From: Halosolutus halophilus
GTDB lineage: Archaea; Halobacteriota; Halobacteria; Halobacteriales; Natrialbaceae
Direction of reading: 5' to 3'
Length of the DNA: 64,000 nt
Assembly: GCF_022869805.1 (NCBI RefSeq)
Contig: NZ_CP094974.1
Span: 1,240,001 to 1,304,000, forward strand
The number at the start of each line of letters is the position of its first letter. The stretch's first letter is position 1. Position numbers and translations under genes: made by a program. Positions 16,733 to 26,827 of this stretch are shown here, in pieces. A model generated the notes under the pieces. That model did no database searches and was not told the origin of the DNA. It was given only the letters and a program-made list of their open reading frames with translations.

Positions 16733-16967
16733 CGCCGAAGCGATCCCGATCGACTCGGTACTAGATCTCTAGACGTTCCGATCGGGTCGACCAGTTCCGG
16801 GACGCGATCCCACGCGAGTCGTCCTAGTCCGTCGAGAATCGACGCGTCGCGCCGCGGATATTCCGGACAAAACGGGCGTCACGAAGAGCAATCATGTCTT
16901 AATATCGTCAATACATGCTAGATGATCTTCCGAGAATCGGGTCGATTTTGCACAACTAGAGGCCGGC

Positions 16968-16975
16968 TTTACTAA
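16968..16975 (+). promoter_or_regulatory. acs: TATA box of the second acs gene
   Basis: TTTACTAA is centred about 31 bp before the ATG at 17003 and so supports that start over the in-frame ATG at 16976, which touches the box. Confidence 0.65.
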
Positions 16976-16982
16976 GTGGGTA

Positions 16983-16992
16983 CTCAATTGAG
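16983..16992 (+). promoter_or_regulatory. 10-bp palindrome at the second acs start site (candidate operator)
   Basis: CTCAATTGAG is a perfect palindrome between the TATA box and the ATG, where a bound regulator would interfere with initiation. The Bat-like regulator encoded immediately upstream is an obvious but unproven candidate to bind here. Confidence 0.4.
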
Positions 16993-17002
16993 AGGGTGTA
17001 CC

Positions 17003-18979
<1,977 letters not shown>

Positions 18980-19039
18980 TCGATCGATTGATTTTTATGG
19001 GGTTAACCGAGATACACGAGAACATATAACACGAAAAAT

Positions 19040-19480
19040 ATGGCAGATAATACCAACCAAGATTCGAACGATACCGTGGAAACGGACGGTGGCGTGGCCG
19101 GCCAGGCCGGCCAGGCCCACCGAAACACCGACTACCTCGGTTCGGAGGTGAACCTCCTGAATCCGAGTACGCCGTTCATGCGCGATCACCTGCGGGTGGT
19201 CTGGACGGGCTTTATCATCTGGGTACTGGCGGTGTTCGGGCCGGTGACGCTGACGTACCTGGCGACCGACGCGATGACGACCCAGATGCCGGTGCTCGGC
19301 TTCCCGCTTCACTACTTCCTGGTCGCGTTCGGCGCACCGACCAGCGCGCTGATCCTGTCGTTCTGGTACTCGCGCAAGCGCGACGCGCTCGACGAGAAGT
19401 ACGGCATCGATCACAAGACGGTTGAAGAGGCCGGTCGCGGCAGCGAGGCCGCGGCCACGGACGGGGGTGTCGACGAATGA
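19040..19480 (+). CDS. DUF4212 small subunit of a sodium/solute symporter
   Basis: A 146-residue membrane protein. After a hydrophilic N-terminus (residues 1-50, with NTDYLGSEVNLLNPSTPFMR) come two transmembrane segments (VVWTGFIIWVLAVFGPVTLT and PLHYFLVAFGAPTSALILSF), then the YSRKRDALDEKYGI cytosolic end and an acidic/Gly tail. This is the DUF4212 pattern, a small subunit almost always encoded just before an SSS-family symporter. The next gene overlaps it by 4 bp (ATGA), as expected. The AT-rich leader TTTTTATGG (18992-19000) and ACATATAAC (19022-19030) provide candidate promoter elements, so the pair may also be transcribed separately from acs. Confidence 0.88.
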   Translation: MADNTNQDSNDTVETDGGVAGQAGQAHRNTDYLGSEVNLLNPSTPFMRDHLRVVWTGFIIWVLAVFGPVTLTYLATDAMTTQMPVLGFPLHYFLVAFGAPTSALILSFWYSRKRDALDEKYGIDHKTVEEAGRGSEAAATDGGVDE

Positions 19481-21168
19481 CCGGCGTCCCGATCGTTCCG
19501 CTGCAGGAGAGTCTCCTTCCCGAGTCGCTCAACATCTCGTTTAAGTTGCTCCCCGCCATCCTCGTGCTGGGGATGCTGGGGCTATTCCTCGCCATCGGGT
19601 TCGTCTTCCGCGTGGCAGACACGGAAGACATGTGGGTCGCCGGCCGTTCCATCGGGAACGTCGAGAACGGGATGGCCATCGGTGCGAACTGGATGTCTGC
19701 CGCCTCCTATCTCGGGATGGCGGCCTCGATCGCGCTGGCCGGTTTCTACGGGCTGGTGTTCGTCGTCGGCTGGACGACGGGCTACTTCATCCTGCTCATC
19801 TTCCTGGCGGCGCAACTGCGCCGGTTCGGGAAGTACACCGCGCCGGACTTCGTCGGCGACCGCTTTAACTCCGACACCGCACGCGCCATCGCGGCCGTCA
19901 CGACGTTCCTCATCGGCTTCGTCTACGCCATCGGCCAGGCGAAGGGTATGGCACTCGTCGGTCTGTACGTCTTCGGGGATTACGGCGGTATCATCCCCGG
20001 ACTGGACGGCTACCAGGTGATGGTCGTCTTTATGATGGCGATTACCGTCGGCTACCTGACGCTGTCCGGAATGCTCGGTGCGACGAAGAACCAGGCTGTC
20101 CAGTACGTCATCCTCATTTCAGCGTTCCTGTTGGGCCTGTTCGTCGTCGGCTACACGAACGGCTACTCGACGGTGCTGCCGCAGATGGAGTACGGCATGC
20201 TCATCAGCGAACTCGGCAGCGAGTTCTCCGAACCGTTCGTCACCTCGAGTTACTACCTGTGGATCGCGACCACGTTCTCGCTCATCGTCGGCACCTGCGG
20301 GCTCCCGCACGTGCTGGTGCGGTTCTACACGGTCGAGAGCGAGCGGACGGCCCGCTGGTCGACCGTCTGGGGGCTGTTCTTCATCTGCCTCCTGTACTGG
20401 AGCGCACCGGCGTTCGCGGCGTTCGGGACCGACCTCTACAGCTCGAACGTCCGCCCGACGTACGGTGACCCCGGCATGGCCAGTGCTGCCAGCGAGGTCA
20501 TCGTCGTGCTGGCGGCCCAGCTGTCGAATCTGCCGCAGTGGTTCGTTGGGTTCGTCGCTGCCGGCGGTATCGCCGCGGCCATCGCGACGGTCGCCGGGCT
20601 GTTCATCGCCGGCTCGTCGGCCATCAGCCACGACATCTACACGAACATCGTCAACGAGGACGCGACCCAGCGCCAACAGATCCTCGTCGGTCGCCTCTCG
20701 ATCGTCGCACTGGGCGCGCTGACCACGCTGGCCGCACTCAATCCCGCGTCGTCGATCGCCGCGCTCGTCGGTTACGCGTTCGCGCTGGCCGGGTCCGTGC
20801 TGTTCCCGATGTTCTTCATCGGGATGTGGTGGGAGAACGCCAACCGGCAGGGTGCTCTCGCCGGCATGACCACCGGGCTGGTCGGCTGGTCGATCCCGAT
20901 GATCAACGAGATCGTCCCGACGTACATGTCCTCGCTCGAGGCACCGCTGTCGGCGGGACTGGCACAGTGGATGCCGGCCATCGGCTCGGCGCTGATCACC
21001 CTGCCGATCGTCTTCGCCGTCACCATCATCGTCTCGCTGGTGACCGCCGAACCGGACATGGAGACGAAACGCGTCGTGCGCCAGTGCCACAGCCCTGAAC
21101 CGATGGGCCAGCACAGGACCGCAGAAGACGTTGTGACCGACGGGGGCGAGACCCCCGCGGACGACTAA
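19477..21168 (+). CDS. SSS-family sodium:solute symporter, probable acetate/monocarboxylate permease
   Basis: A 563-residue integral membrane protein with about 13 predicted transmembrane segments. Diagnostic parts: FLAIGFVFRVADTEDMWVAG with SIGNVENGMAIGANWMSAAS (start of the SSS core), a QAVQYVILISAFLLGLFVVG helix, TFSLIVGTCGLPHVLVRFYT, ATVAGLFIAGSSAISHDIYT and a C-terminal MITAEP-like end. The DUF4212 partner gene overlaps its start, the pairing typical of ActP-like acetate or other short-acid transporters. With two acs genes immediately upstream, acetate is the likely substrate, driven by the sodium gradient. A Usp gene begins 2 bp after the stop and is probably cotranscribed. The substrate is inferred from context only. 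Confidence 0.88.
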   Translation: MTGVPIVPLQESLLPESLNISFKLLPAILVLGMLGLFLAIGFVFRVADTEDMWVAGRSIGNVENGMAIGANWMSAASYLGMAASIALAGFYGLVFVVGWTTGYFILLIFLAAQLRRFGKYTAPDFVGDRFNSDTARAIAAVTTFLIGFVYAIGQAKGMALVGLYVFGDYGGIIPGLDGYQVMVVFMMAITVGYLTLSGMLGATKNQAVQYVILISAFLLGLFVVGYTNGYSTVLPQMEYGMLISELGSEFSEPFVTSSYYLWIATTFSLIVGTCGLPHVLVRFYTVESERTARWSTVWGLFFICLLYWSAPAFAAFGTDLYSSNVRPTYGDPGMASAASEVIVVLAAQLSNLPQWFVGFVAAGGIAAAIATVAGLFIAGSSAISHDIYTNIVNEDATQRQQILVGRLSIVALGALTTLAALNPASSIAALVGYAFALAGSVLFPMFFIGMWWENANRQGALAGMTTGLVGWSIPMINEIVPTYMSSLEAPLSAGLAQWMPAIGSALITLPIVFAVTIIVSLVTAEPDMETKRVVRQCHSPEPMGQHRTAEDVVTDGGETPADD

Positions 21169-21170
21169 CC

Positions 21171-21632
21171 ATGTACGAAAAAATACTCGTTCCGACTGAT
21201 GGTAGCGAGACGTCCGAAGTAGCCGTCGATCACGCGATCGACCTCGCCGAGATGTACGGGGCCGATATCCACACCCTGTACGTCGTCGACACCGACTCGA
21301 TGAGCCTCACCCTCGGCGGTGAACAGCTCGATCGCATCGAACAGGGCCGGTACGGCGAGATGGACGAGGTGCGGGAGCGTGCCGAACGCGCCACCGGCCA
21401 CGTCGCCGACCGCGCTAGCGAGCGCGGACTCGACACCGTCGAGCACGTCTCGGCGGGCAAACCCCACACGCAAATCGCCAACTACGTCGAGGACAACGGG
21501 ATCGATCTCGTCGTGATGGGGTCGCACGGTCGCTCGGGGGTCACGCGGGCGCTGCTCGGCAGCGTTACCGAGCGAACCCTTCGATCGACGCACGTGCCGG
21601 TCCTCGTCGTCGACGTGAACGGAAACGACTAG
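21171..21632 (+). CDS. Universal stress protein, UspA family
   Basis: A 153-residue Usp domain: MYEKILVPTDGSETSEVAVD at the N-terminus and VMGSHGRSGVTRALLGSVTE near the end, a fully intact ATP-binding signature (G-x2-G-x9-G-S), followed by STHVPVLVVDVNGND. The start follows the symporter stop by 2 bp, so it is in the same transcript. Pairing of a Usp with an acetate-type symporter suggests nucleotide-dependent tuning of the transporter, as Usp domains are found fused or linked to many haloarchaeal transporters. That role is inference. Confidence 0.92.
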   Translation: MYEKILVPTDGSETSEVAVDHAIDLAEMYGADIHTLYVVDTDSMSLTLGGEQLDRIEQGRYGEMDEVRERAERATGHVADRASERGLDTVEHVSAGKPHTQIANYVEDNGIDLVVMGSHGRSGVTRALLGSVTERTLRSTHVPVLVVDVNGND

Positions 21633-21653
21633 CGAATCAGGGACCGCGGCTCG

Positions 21654-21659
21654 TTTTTT
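21654..21659 (+). terminator. T-run terminator after the symporter/Usp operon
   Basis: A run of six T at 21654-21659, after a GC-rich stretch and 22 bp past the Usp stop, fits the oligo-T termination used by archaeal RNA polymerase. Confidence 0.5.
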
Positions 21660-21789
21660 GTGACGCCACGCCGGACAGCGACGGCGCCGTTGGGAAGGGG
21701 AACTCCGAGACCGGTTCCGACCGATCCCGAGAGAGCGGTGTTCGTTCGACAGTTTCGGGGGACGGTGGTCGAACCGCGACTGTCGGAGA

Positions 21790-22008
21790 CTACCGGTTCT
21801 GCTTGGTCGCGAGTTCGAAATTCCAGACGAATCCGAAATACGCGAGGATCCCCGCGAGCATGAGCATGTAGTACACCCAGGTCGGGGTCTCGAGCAGGTA
21901 GTCGATGACCTCGACCATCGTCACCCAGACGATCGCGAACGCGAGATCGGTCAGTATCCCCCATCGCTCCTCTCGTGCGGTCTGGAGCCACTCGCGAACG
22001 CCACTCAT
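21790..22008 (-). CDS. Small two-helix membrane protein
   Basis: A 72-residue protein, MSGVREWLQTAREERWGILT, then two hydrophobic helices (DLAFAIVWVTMVEVIDYLLE and WVYYMLMLAGILAYFGFVWN). Short charged ends flank the helices. It lies 79 bp downstream of the cupin gene on the same strand and may share its transcript. I do not recognise a named family, but codon usage and helix pattern support a real gene; such small membrane proteins are common in haloarchaea. Confidence 0.65.
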   Translation of the reverse strand: MSGVREWLQTAREERWGILTDLAFAIVWVTMVEVIDYLLETPTWVYYMLMLAGILAYFGFVWNFELATKQNR

Positions 22009-22087
22009 CGACTGCTCACCCGTCCGCTCCCGGAATCGATCATCACGCGAGTGTTTCGCAGGGGGCCCGAAAAAGCCTATCGTCGAA

Positions 22088-22573
22088 CTACTCCCAGTAC
22101 TCCGTCTCGTCGTCGATTCGATAGTATCCCTCGAACGATCGATCGTCGCGTCCGCCCGGCGGCGATCCGACGAAGACGCCGAATTTGTTCATCTCCGGGT
22201 AGATCGTGACGTCCGGTTCGGTCATCGTCGAGACCATCAGGTACCGGAGCGGGTCCTCGCCGTCGTTGACGACCCGGTGGCCGCCCCGCTCGTTCGCCGG
22301 GAGAGTCACGTAGTCCCCGGCAGTCAGCGACTCCTCGCCGTCGGCGACCCTGAGCAGTCCCTCGCCGGACAGCACGTACATCGCCTCCTCGTTGGCCGTG
22401 TGGTAGTGATAGGGCCACGATCGCGTTCCCGGGGGCAGTTCGTAGAGGCTACAGCCGAGGTCGTCGGCGTCGACGGCGTTCGCGAGTTCCTTTCGGCGAA
22501 AGGCGGTTTCGCCGTCCGTGTCGTCGCGATCGTACTCGTCCCATTCGAGGTCGGAGTCGTTGATTTTCTCCAT
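22088..22573 (-). CDS. Cupin domain protein
   Basis: A 161-residue single cupin. Motif 1 is WPYHYHTANEEAMYVLSGEG (two His and a Glu), and the second motif region is GDYVTLPANERGGHRVVNDG with a further His, the expected metal-ligand set. The domain is preceded by a charged helix and followed by a short acidic end. The substrate cannot be read from the sequence; such proteins range from sugar-phosphate isomerases to sensors. On the minus strand a GTTATTGAT element lies about 28 bp before the ATG at 22573, a leaderless promoter. Confidence 0.88.
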   Translation of the reverse strand: MEKINDSDLEWDEYDRDDTDGETAFRRKELANAVDADDLGCSLYELPPGTRSWPYHYHTANEEAMYVLSGEGLLRVADGEESLTAGDYVTLPANERGGHRVVNDGEDPLRYLMVSTMTEPDVTIYPEMNKFGVFVGSPPGGRDDRSFEGYYRIDDETEYWE

Positions 22574-22705
22574 AGTTCACCGCACGGAGACCGGATCAAT
22601 AACGGTTGGCGCCACCGGAGCGATCGCACTGTCGGTCCGATCGCGCCATCTGGAGTCGGGGACGAAAACGAAATCCCCTAACCTCCCGCCGCAGTGGGTA
22701 GCGTC

Positions 22706-23272
22706 ATGCAGGAGTTTCCCGAGGTCGCCGTCCTTCGACTCGGCCACCGGCCCGGCCGGGACGAGCGGATGACGACCCACGTCGGGCTGACCGCGCGGGC
22801 GCTCGGGGCCGATCGGGCCGTCTTCCCCGACAACGCGGGCCAGTCCCACGAGACGGTCGCGGACATCACCGATCGGTTCGGCGGCCCGTTCGCGGTCGAA
22901 CGCACCGACTCGCCGCGGGCCTCGATCCGCGACTGGGACGGCCGGATCGTCCACCTCACGATGTACGGCGAGCGCGTCCAGGACGTCGAGGGCGAAATCC
23001 GATCGGCCCACCGCGACGACGGCGAACCGCTGTTGGTCGTCGTCGGGGCGGAGAAGGTCCCGTTCGACGTCTACGAGGCGGCCGACTGGAACGTCGGGAT
23101 CACCAACCAGCCCCACTCGGAGGTGGCCGGCCTCGCGGTCTTCCTCGATCGGCTCTTCGAGGGTCGGGAACTCGACCGCGACTGGGCTGACGCCGATCGG
23201 CGCGTGATCCCGATGGAGACCGGCAAGCGGGTCGAATCGGTCGACGAAGACGCCGAGTCCGACGCGGCGTAG
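22706..23272 (+). CDS. trm56: tRNA (cytidine-56-2'-O)-methyltransferase aTrm56
   Basis: A 188-residue archaeal SPOUT-class methyltransferase that 2'-O-methylates C56 in the tRNA T-loop. Diagnostic segments: VAVLRLGHRPGRDERMTTHV at the N-terminus, GLTARALGADRAVFPD, the SAM-binding knot around LLVVVGAEKVPFDVYEAADW and the closing knot GITNQPHSEVAGLAVFLDRL. A GTG at 22694 is in frame, but the ATG at 22706 gives the normal N-terminus. It stands alone between a divergent cupin and a ligase gene, with CCCTAACC about 29 bp upstream as a possible TATA box. A short acidic tail ends the protein. Confidence 0.93.
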   Translation: MQEFPEVAVLRLGHRPGRDERMTTHVGLTARALGADRAVFPDNAGQSHETVADITDRFGGPFAVERTDSPRASIRDWDGRIVHLTMYGERVQDVEGEIRSAHRDDGEPLLVVVGAEKVPFDVYEAADWNVGITNQPHSEVAGLAVFLDRLFEGRELDRDWADADRRVIPMETGKRVESVDEDAESDAA

Positions 23273-23347
23273 CGAGTCGGGCCGTCTATCGGCCGCGGAG
23301 AGGGGCGTTCCGGGTCGATCGCTCGCGAAGAGCCGTCCGGACGTGTG

Positions 23348-23355
23348 ACTTTATG
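23348..23355 (+). promoter_or_regulatory. TATA box of the acyl-CoA ligase gene
   Basis: ACTTTATG is centred about 28 bp before the ATG at 23379. It supports that start over the in-frame GTG at 23370. Confidence 0.6.
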
Positions 23356-23378
23356 GGTCGGGGCAGTGTGTGTCGGCC

Positions 23379-24965
23379 ATGAACCTCGGTGACGTCCCGC
23401 ACGATTCGCGGACGGGGACCGTCGCACGGTTGTTCGACGAAACCGCGGCCCGCCACGGGGACGCGCTGGCGATGGAACACCACGGGACGCGGTGGACGCA
23501 CGCCGACCTCCGGGATCGGACCGCCGCGTTCGCGGGCGGTCTCCACGATCTCGGGCTCGATCCCGGCGATCGGCTGCTGTGCTTCTTGCCGAACTGCCCC
23601 GAACACCTCGTCGCCTCGATCGGCGCGTTCAGGGCCGGCGTCGCGATCTCGCCGGTCAACCCCCAGTACAAGCGCCGCGAGGTCGCCCACCAGCTCTCGG
23701 ATACGGACGCCGCCGCGATCGTCACGCACCCGGCGCTGCGACCGATCGTCGACGAGGCCCGTGACGAGACGGGACTGGACCCCACGGTCATTACCGTCGC
23801 GTCCGAGGCAGTGGACCGGGATTCCGACGACCACGCCTTCGAGGACGTGACGGGGGAGCCGACGCTGATCGATCGTGCGGACGACGACGTGGCCCTGTTG
23901 CCGTACACCTCGGGCACGACGGGCGACCCGAAGGGAGTGAAGCTGACCCACCGGAACACCCGGGCACAGCTCTCGTGGGTGCTCGCGGCTCCGAACGACG
24001 ACCTCGCGCCGACGGAGATCCGGAGTCTCATCTGGCTCCCGCTGTATCACATCACCGGCTTCACCCACGCGGCGCTCCAGCCGCTGGTCCGTGGCGGCGG
24101 GCTCTTCTTCCGGAGCGCGCTAGAGTGGGACCCGGAGGCGTGTCTCGACCTCATCGAGGCCGAGGGGATCACCCACTTCGTCGGCGTCACGACGATGTAC
24201 GCCGACATGGTCGAGTCCGAGTCGTTCGCCGAGGCCGACCTGACGAGTCTCGAGATGGCCGCCGAGGGCGGCGCGAAGCTCTCCGCAGCCGTCCAGGAGC
24301 GGTTCGAGGAGACCGCGGCCGTCGACATCGAGGAAGGGTACGGACTCACCGAGACCCACGGTGCGACCCACACCCAGTCGGCGGCGACGTTCGGCCTGCG
24401 ACACGGGACGGTCGGCCAGCCGCTCCGGATGACCGACTGCAAGATCGTCGACGAGGACGGCGACGAGGTCCCGCCGGGCGAGGAGGGCGAACTCCTCGTC
24501 CGCGGCCCGCACGTGATGGCGGGTTACCACGACATGCCTCGTGCGACCGACGCCGCGTTCACCGATCGGGGCTACCTCCGGACCGGCGACGTCGCCAGGC
24601 GAGACGGGTCCAACTACTACGAGATCGTCGATCGCAAGAAACACGTGATCGTCAGCGGCGGCTACAACATCTACCCCAGCGAACTGGAGGCCCTGCTCGT
24701 CGACCACGAGTCGATCGCGGACGCGGCGGTGATCGGCGTTCCCGACGATCGGCGCAACGAGGTACCGGTGGCGTTCGTCGTCACCGCGCCGAACGTCGAC
24801 CCGGGTGAGAACGTCACCGCCGAGGCCATCACGGAGTACTGTCTCGATCGAATCGCCGAGTACAAACACCCCCGAGAGGTGACGTTTGTCGACGAACTGC
24901 CCCGGACGACGAGCGGTAAGGTCCAGAAGTACAAGCTCGAAGCACACCACGAAGCGGGCCCGTGA
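23379..24965 (+). CDS. AMP-forming acyl-CoA synthetase (medium/long-chain acid ligase type)
   Basis: A 528-residue member of the ANL superfamily that activates a carboxylic acid via an acyl-AMP to the CoA thioester. Motifs: LLPYTSGTTGDPKGVKLTHR (P-loop), IEEGYGLTETHGATHT, YLRTGDVARRDGSNYYEIVD, RKKHVIVSGGYNIYPSELEA, and a C-terminal PRTTSGKVQKYKL with the catalytic Lys. The spacing matches fatty-acid or aromatic-acid CoA ligases rather than Acs. It is monocistronic by its promoter. The T5 run at 24971-24975 just past the stop is a likely terminator. The exact substrate cannot be inferred; a fatty acid fits the acyl-CoA dehydrogenase elsewhere in the window. Confidence 0.9.
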   Translation: MNLGDVPHDSRTGTVARLFDETAARHGDALAMEHHGTRWTHADLRDRTAAFAGGLHDLGLDPGDRLLCFLPNCPEHLVASIGAFRAGVAISPVNPQYKRREVAHQLSDTDAAAIVTHPALRPIVDEARDETGLDPTVITVASEAVDRDSDDHAFEDVTGEPTLIDRADDDVALLPYTSGTTGDPKGVKLTHRNTRAQLSWVLAAPNDDLAPTEIRSLIWLPLYHITGFTHAALQPLVRGGGLFFRSALEWDPEACLDLIEAEGITHFVGVTTMYADMVESESFAEADLTSLEMAAEGGAKLSAAVQERFEETAAVDIEEGYGLTETHGATHTQSAATFGLRHGTVGQPLRMTDCKIVDEDGDEVPPGEEGELLVRGPHVMAGYHDMPRATDAAFTDRGYLRTGDVARRDGSNYYEIVDRKKHVIVSGGYNIYPSELEALLVDHESIADAAVIGVPDDRRNEVPVAFVVTAPNVDPGENVTAEAITEYCLDRIAEYKHPREVTFVDELPRTTSGKVQKYKLEAHHEAGP

Positions 24966-25000
24966 CTGCTTTTTGAATGCTGTATTGATGGTGCGTAACG

Positions 25001-25007
25001 TATATCC
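25001..25007 (+). promoter_or_regulatory. TATA box upstream of trkA
   Basis: TATATCC is centred about 32 bp before the ATG at 25035, not before the trkA GTG (52 bp away), so the transcript appears to start at or near a tiny upstream reading frame. Confidence 0.5.
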
Positions 25008-25034
25008 CCGCGCTACGAAAACCCCAAGCTAGCA

Positions 25035-25064
25035 ATGATTCGCGAGGGATCATCGTGCGCGTGA
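25035..25064 (+). promoter_or_regulatory. Nine-codon upstream ORF overlapping the trkA start
   Basis: ATG at 25035 opens a frame encoding MIREGSSCA and stops with TGA at 25062-25064, ten bases past the beginning of the trkA GTG at 25055 and in another frame. With the TATA box 32 bp upstream it would be the first codon of a leaderless mRNA. Whether it is translated is unknown. Confidence 0.35.
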
Positions 25065-26389
25065 TCGTCGTCGGTGCCGGCGAGGTCGGGCGCACGATCG
25101 CCGCCAACCTCGAGGACTCACACGACGTCGTGGTGGTCGATCAGGACAGCGGCGTCGTCGAAGATCTGACGTACTCGCTCGACGTCCTCGCGATCGAAGG
25201 GGACGGGACGGACATCGAGACGCTCGAGGAGGCAGGGATCGAGTCGGCCGGCCTGGTCATCGCCTGTACGGACGACGACGAGACCAATCTCGTCGTCTGT
25301 GGTGCGGCGAAGACCAGAAGCGACGCGTTCACCATCGCCCGCGTCAAGCGGCGCACGTTACTCGAGACCTGGCAGGGCTCACAGGGGGCGTTCGGCGTGG
25401 ACTTCATGGCCTGTACCGATCTCCTTACTGCGCAGGCGATCTTCCGAATTTCGGGCCTGGAAGCGGCCCAGGACGTCGAGATGTTCGCCGGCGGATTGGT
25501 CCGGATGGCCGAGTTCGACATCGGGCCGAAGAGCCCCGTCGCCGGCCTGTCCGTTCGCGAGGCCGACCAGTACGACTCGCTGACGTTCGCCGGCATCTTC
25601 CGCGACGGGGAGATGATGGTCGTGACCGGTGACACGATGATCCGCGCCGGCGACAAGATTGTCGTGATCGGCAGCCCCGACTCAGTCAGGGGATTCGCGG
25701 CCGACATCGTCACGGCCGAGTCGAACGGCTCTAAGGAGGTCGTCATCGTCGGAGCGAGCGAGATCGGATTCCAGGTCGCCCGCCTGTTCGAGGAACAGGG
25801 TCATCGGTCGCGGCTGATCGAGCAGGATCCCGATCGCGCCCGAGAGGTCGCAGAGAAACTGCCGAACACGATGGTGATGGAAAGCGACGCGACTGACGCG
25901 GAGTTTCTGGCCCGAGAGCACGTCGACAAGGCCGACATCGTCATCGCCGCGCTCGACAGCGACGAGAAGAACCTGCTCGTCTCGCTACTGGCCCGTCGGC
26001 TCGGGGTCGATCGGACCGTCGCCGTCATCGAACACCCCGAGTACGCCGACGTCTTCGAGACCGTCGGGATCGACGTCGCCGTCAACCCGCGGGAGGAGAC
26101 CGCCGAGGACATCATCCGCTTTACCCGCGCCGACCACACCGAGAAGGTGGCCATGCTCGAACACGATCGAGCCGAAGTGATCGAGATCGAGGCCGGCGTC
26201 GACAGCATCCTGACGAATCGACAGATAGCCGATACGACGTCCGACCTGCCAGACGGGGTCGTGATCGGCGCGATCTCCCGCGGCGGCGAACTCGTGACGC
26301 CCCGCGGGACGACGGTCGTCGAACCGGGGGATCACGTCGTTCTCTTCGTCGACGCGAGGGTCCTCGACGACGTCCTCGACGTCCTGTAA
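25055..26389 (+). CDS. trkA: Trk potassium uptake regulator TrkA, two RCK domains
   Basis: A 444-residue cytosolic regulatory subunit of a potassium channel or transporter. Two tandem Rossmann/RCK units: VIVVGAGEVGRTIAANLEDS with conserved Asp in VVVDQDSGVV, and VVIVGASEIGFQVARLFEEQ with its own TrkA-C domain after it (DSILTNRQIADTTSDLPD, GDHVVLFVDARVLDDVL). NAD(H) or ATP/ADP binding to the first motif gates the associated TrkH. The start is GTG at 25055; GAGGG at 25044-25048 is a reasonable Shine-Dalgarno six bases upstream. trkH is 440 bp downstream on the same strand, separated by a convergent small gene, so the two are probably separately transcribed. Confidence 0.93.
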   Translation: MRVIVVGAGEVGRTIAANLEDSHDVVVVDQDSGVVEDLTYSLDVLAIEGDGTDIETLEEAGIESAGLVIACTDDDETNLVVCGAAKTRSDAFTIARVKRRTLLETWQGSQGAFGVDFMACTDLLTAQAIFRISGLEAAQDVEMFAGGLVRMAEFDIGPKSPVAGLSVREADQYDSLTFAGIFRDGEMMVVTGDTMIRAGDKIVVIGSPDSVRGFAADIVTAESNGSKEVVIVGASEIGFQVARLFEEQGHRSRLIEQDPDRAREVAEKLPNTMVMESDATDAEFLAREHVDKADIVIAALDSDEKNLLVSLLARRLGVDRTVAVIEHPEYADVFETVGIDVAVNPREETAEDIIRFTRADHTEKVAMLEHDRAEVIEIEAGVDSILTNRQIADTTSDLPDGVVIGAISRGGELVTPRGTTVVEPGDHVVLFVDARVLDDVLDVL

Positions 26390-26459
26390 TCCGGCACGAT
26401 CCGCTATCGACGCGTGGGTCACCGGGTCGCGTCCGCGGCAGCGATCGACGGGGCTGCGA

Positions 26460-26708
26460 TCAGCGCCGCCACTCCCGGTTCTGTCCCGACTCTCGTTCGG
26501 CACTCTCGACCGATCGCTCGAGTATCTTGTCCACTGCCCACGCCGCCCAGACGAACACCAGGACGACGAACGCCACCATCTCCAGCCGGACGATCGTTCC
26601 GTGCCAGACGGTCAGTACGGCGGCCATCAGCCCGATCGAAATGACGACGACCCCGAACACATCGAAAAACGTTCGAGGGTGGCGGACACTGGGCAGACGT
26701 ACGTGCAT
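26460..26708 (-). CDS. Small membrane protein between trkA and trkH
   Basis: An 82-residue protein with two hydrophobic helices (DVFGVVVISIGLMAAVLTVW and VRLEMVAFVVLVFVWAAWAV) and a charged C-terminal end (KILERSVESAERESGQNREW). It is divergent from trkH, whose mRNA starts about 60 bp away. The position between the two trk genes suggests a role in potassium transport or membrane charge regulation, but there is no motif to prove it. I regard it as a real gene because of the consistent membrane pattern and codon use. Confidence 0.6.
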   Translation of the reverse strand: MHVRLPSVRHPRTFFDVFGVVVISIGLMAAVLTVWHGTIVRLEMVAFVVLVFVWAAWAVDKILERSVESAERESGQNREWRR

Positions 26709-26733
26709 TCGTGGAACGCTACGAGACGAAGCC

Positions 26734-26741
26734 CTTTAGAC
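26734..26741 (+). promoter_or_regulatory. TATA box upstream of the trkH leader ORF
   Basis: CTTTAGAC is centred about 30 bp before the ATG at 26768 and about 90 bp before trkH, so the mRNA is predicted to begin at the small upstream reading frame. Confidence 0.5.
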
Positions 26742-26767
26742 ATCTCCCCGAGTCGGTCTCGGACAGT

Positions 26768-26827
26768 ATGACGGACGTGCGATCGAAGGGGAGGACGACG
26801 AGCGCCCGGTCGGGGGGACGGCGCTGA
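26768..26827 (+). promoter_or_regulatory. 19-codon upstream ORF coupled to trkH
   Basis: ATG at 26768 encodes MTDVRSKGRTTSARSGGRR and ends in TGA at 26825-26827, whose last base is the A of the trkH ATG (TGATG). This arrangement would couple translation of trkH to the small, highly basic peptide. The TATA box position supports it as the leaderless first ORF. Confidence 0.4.
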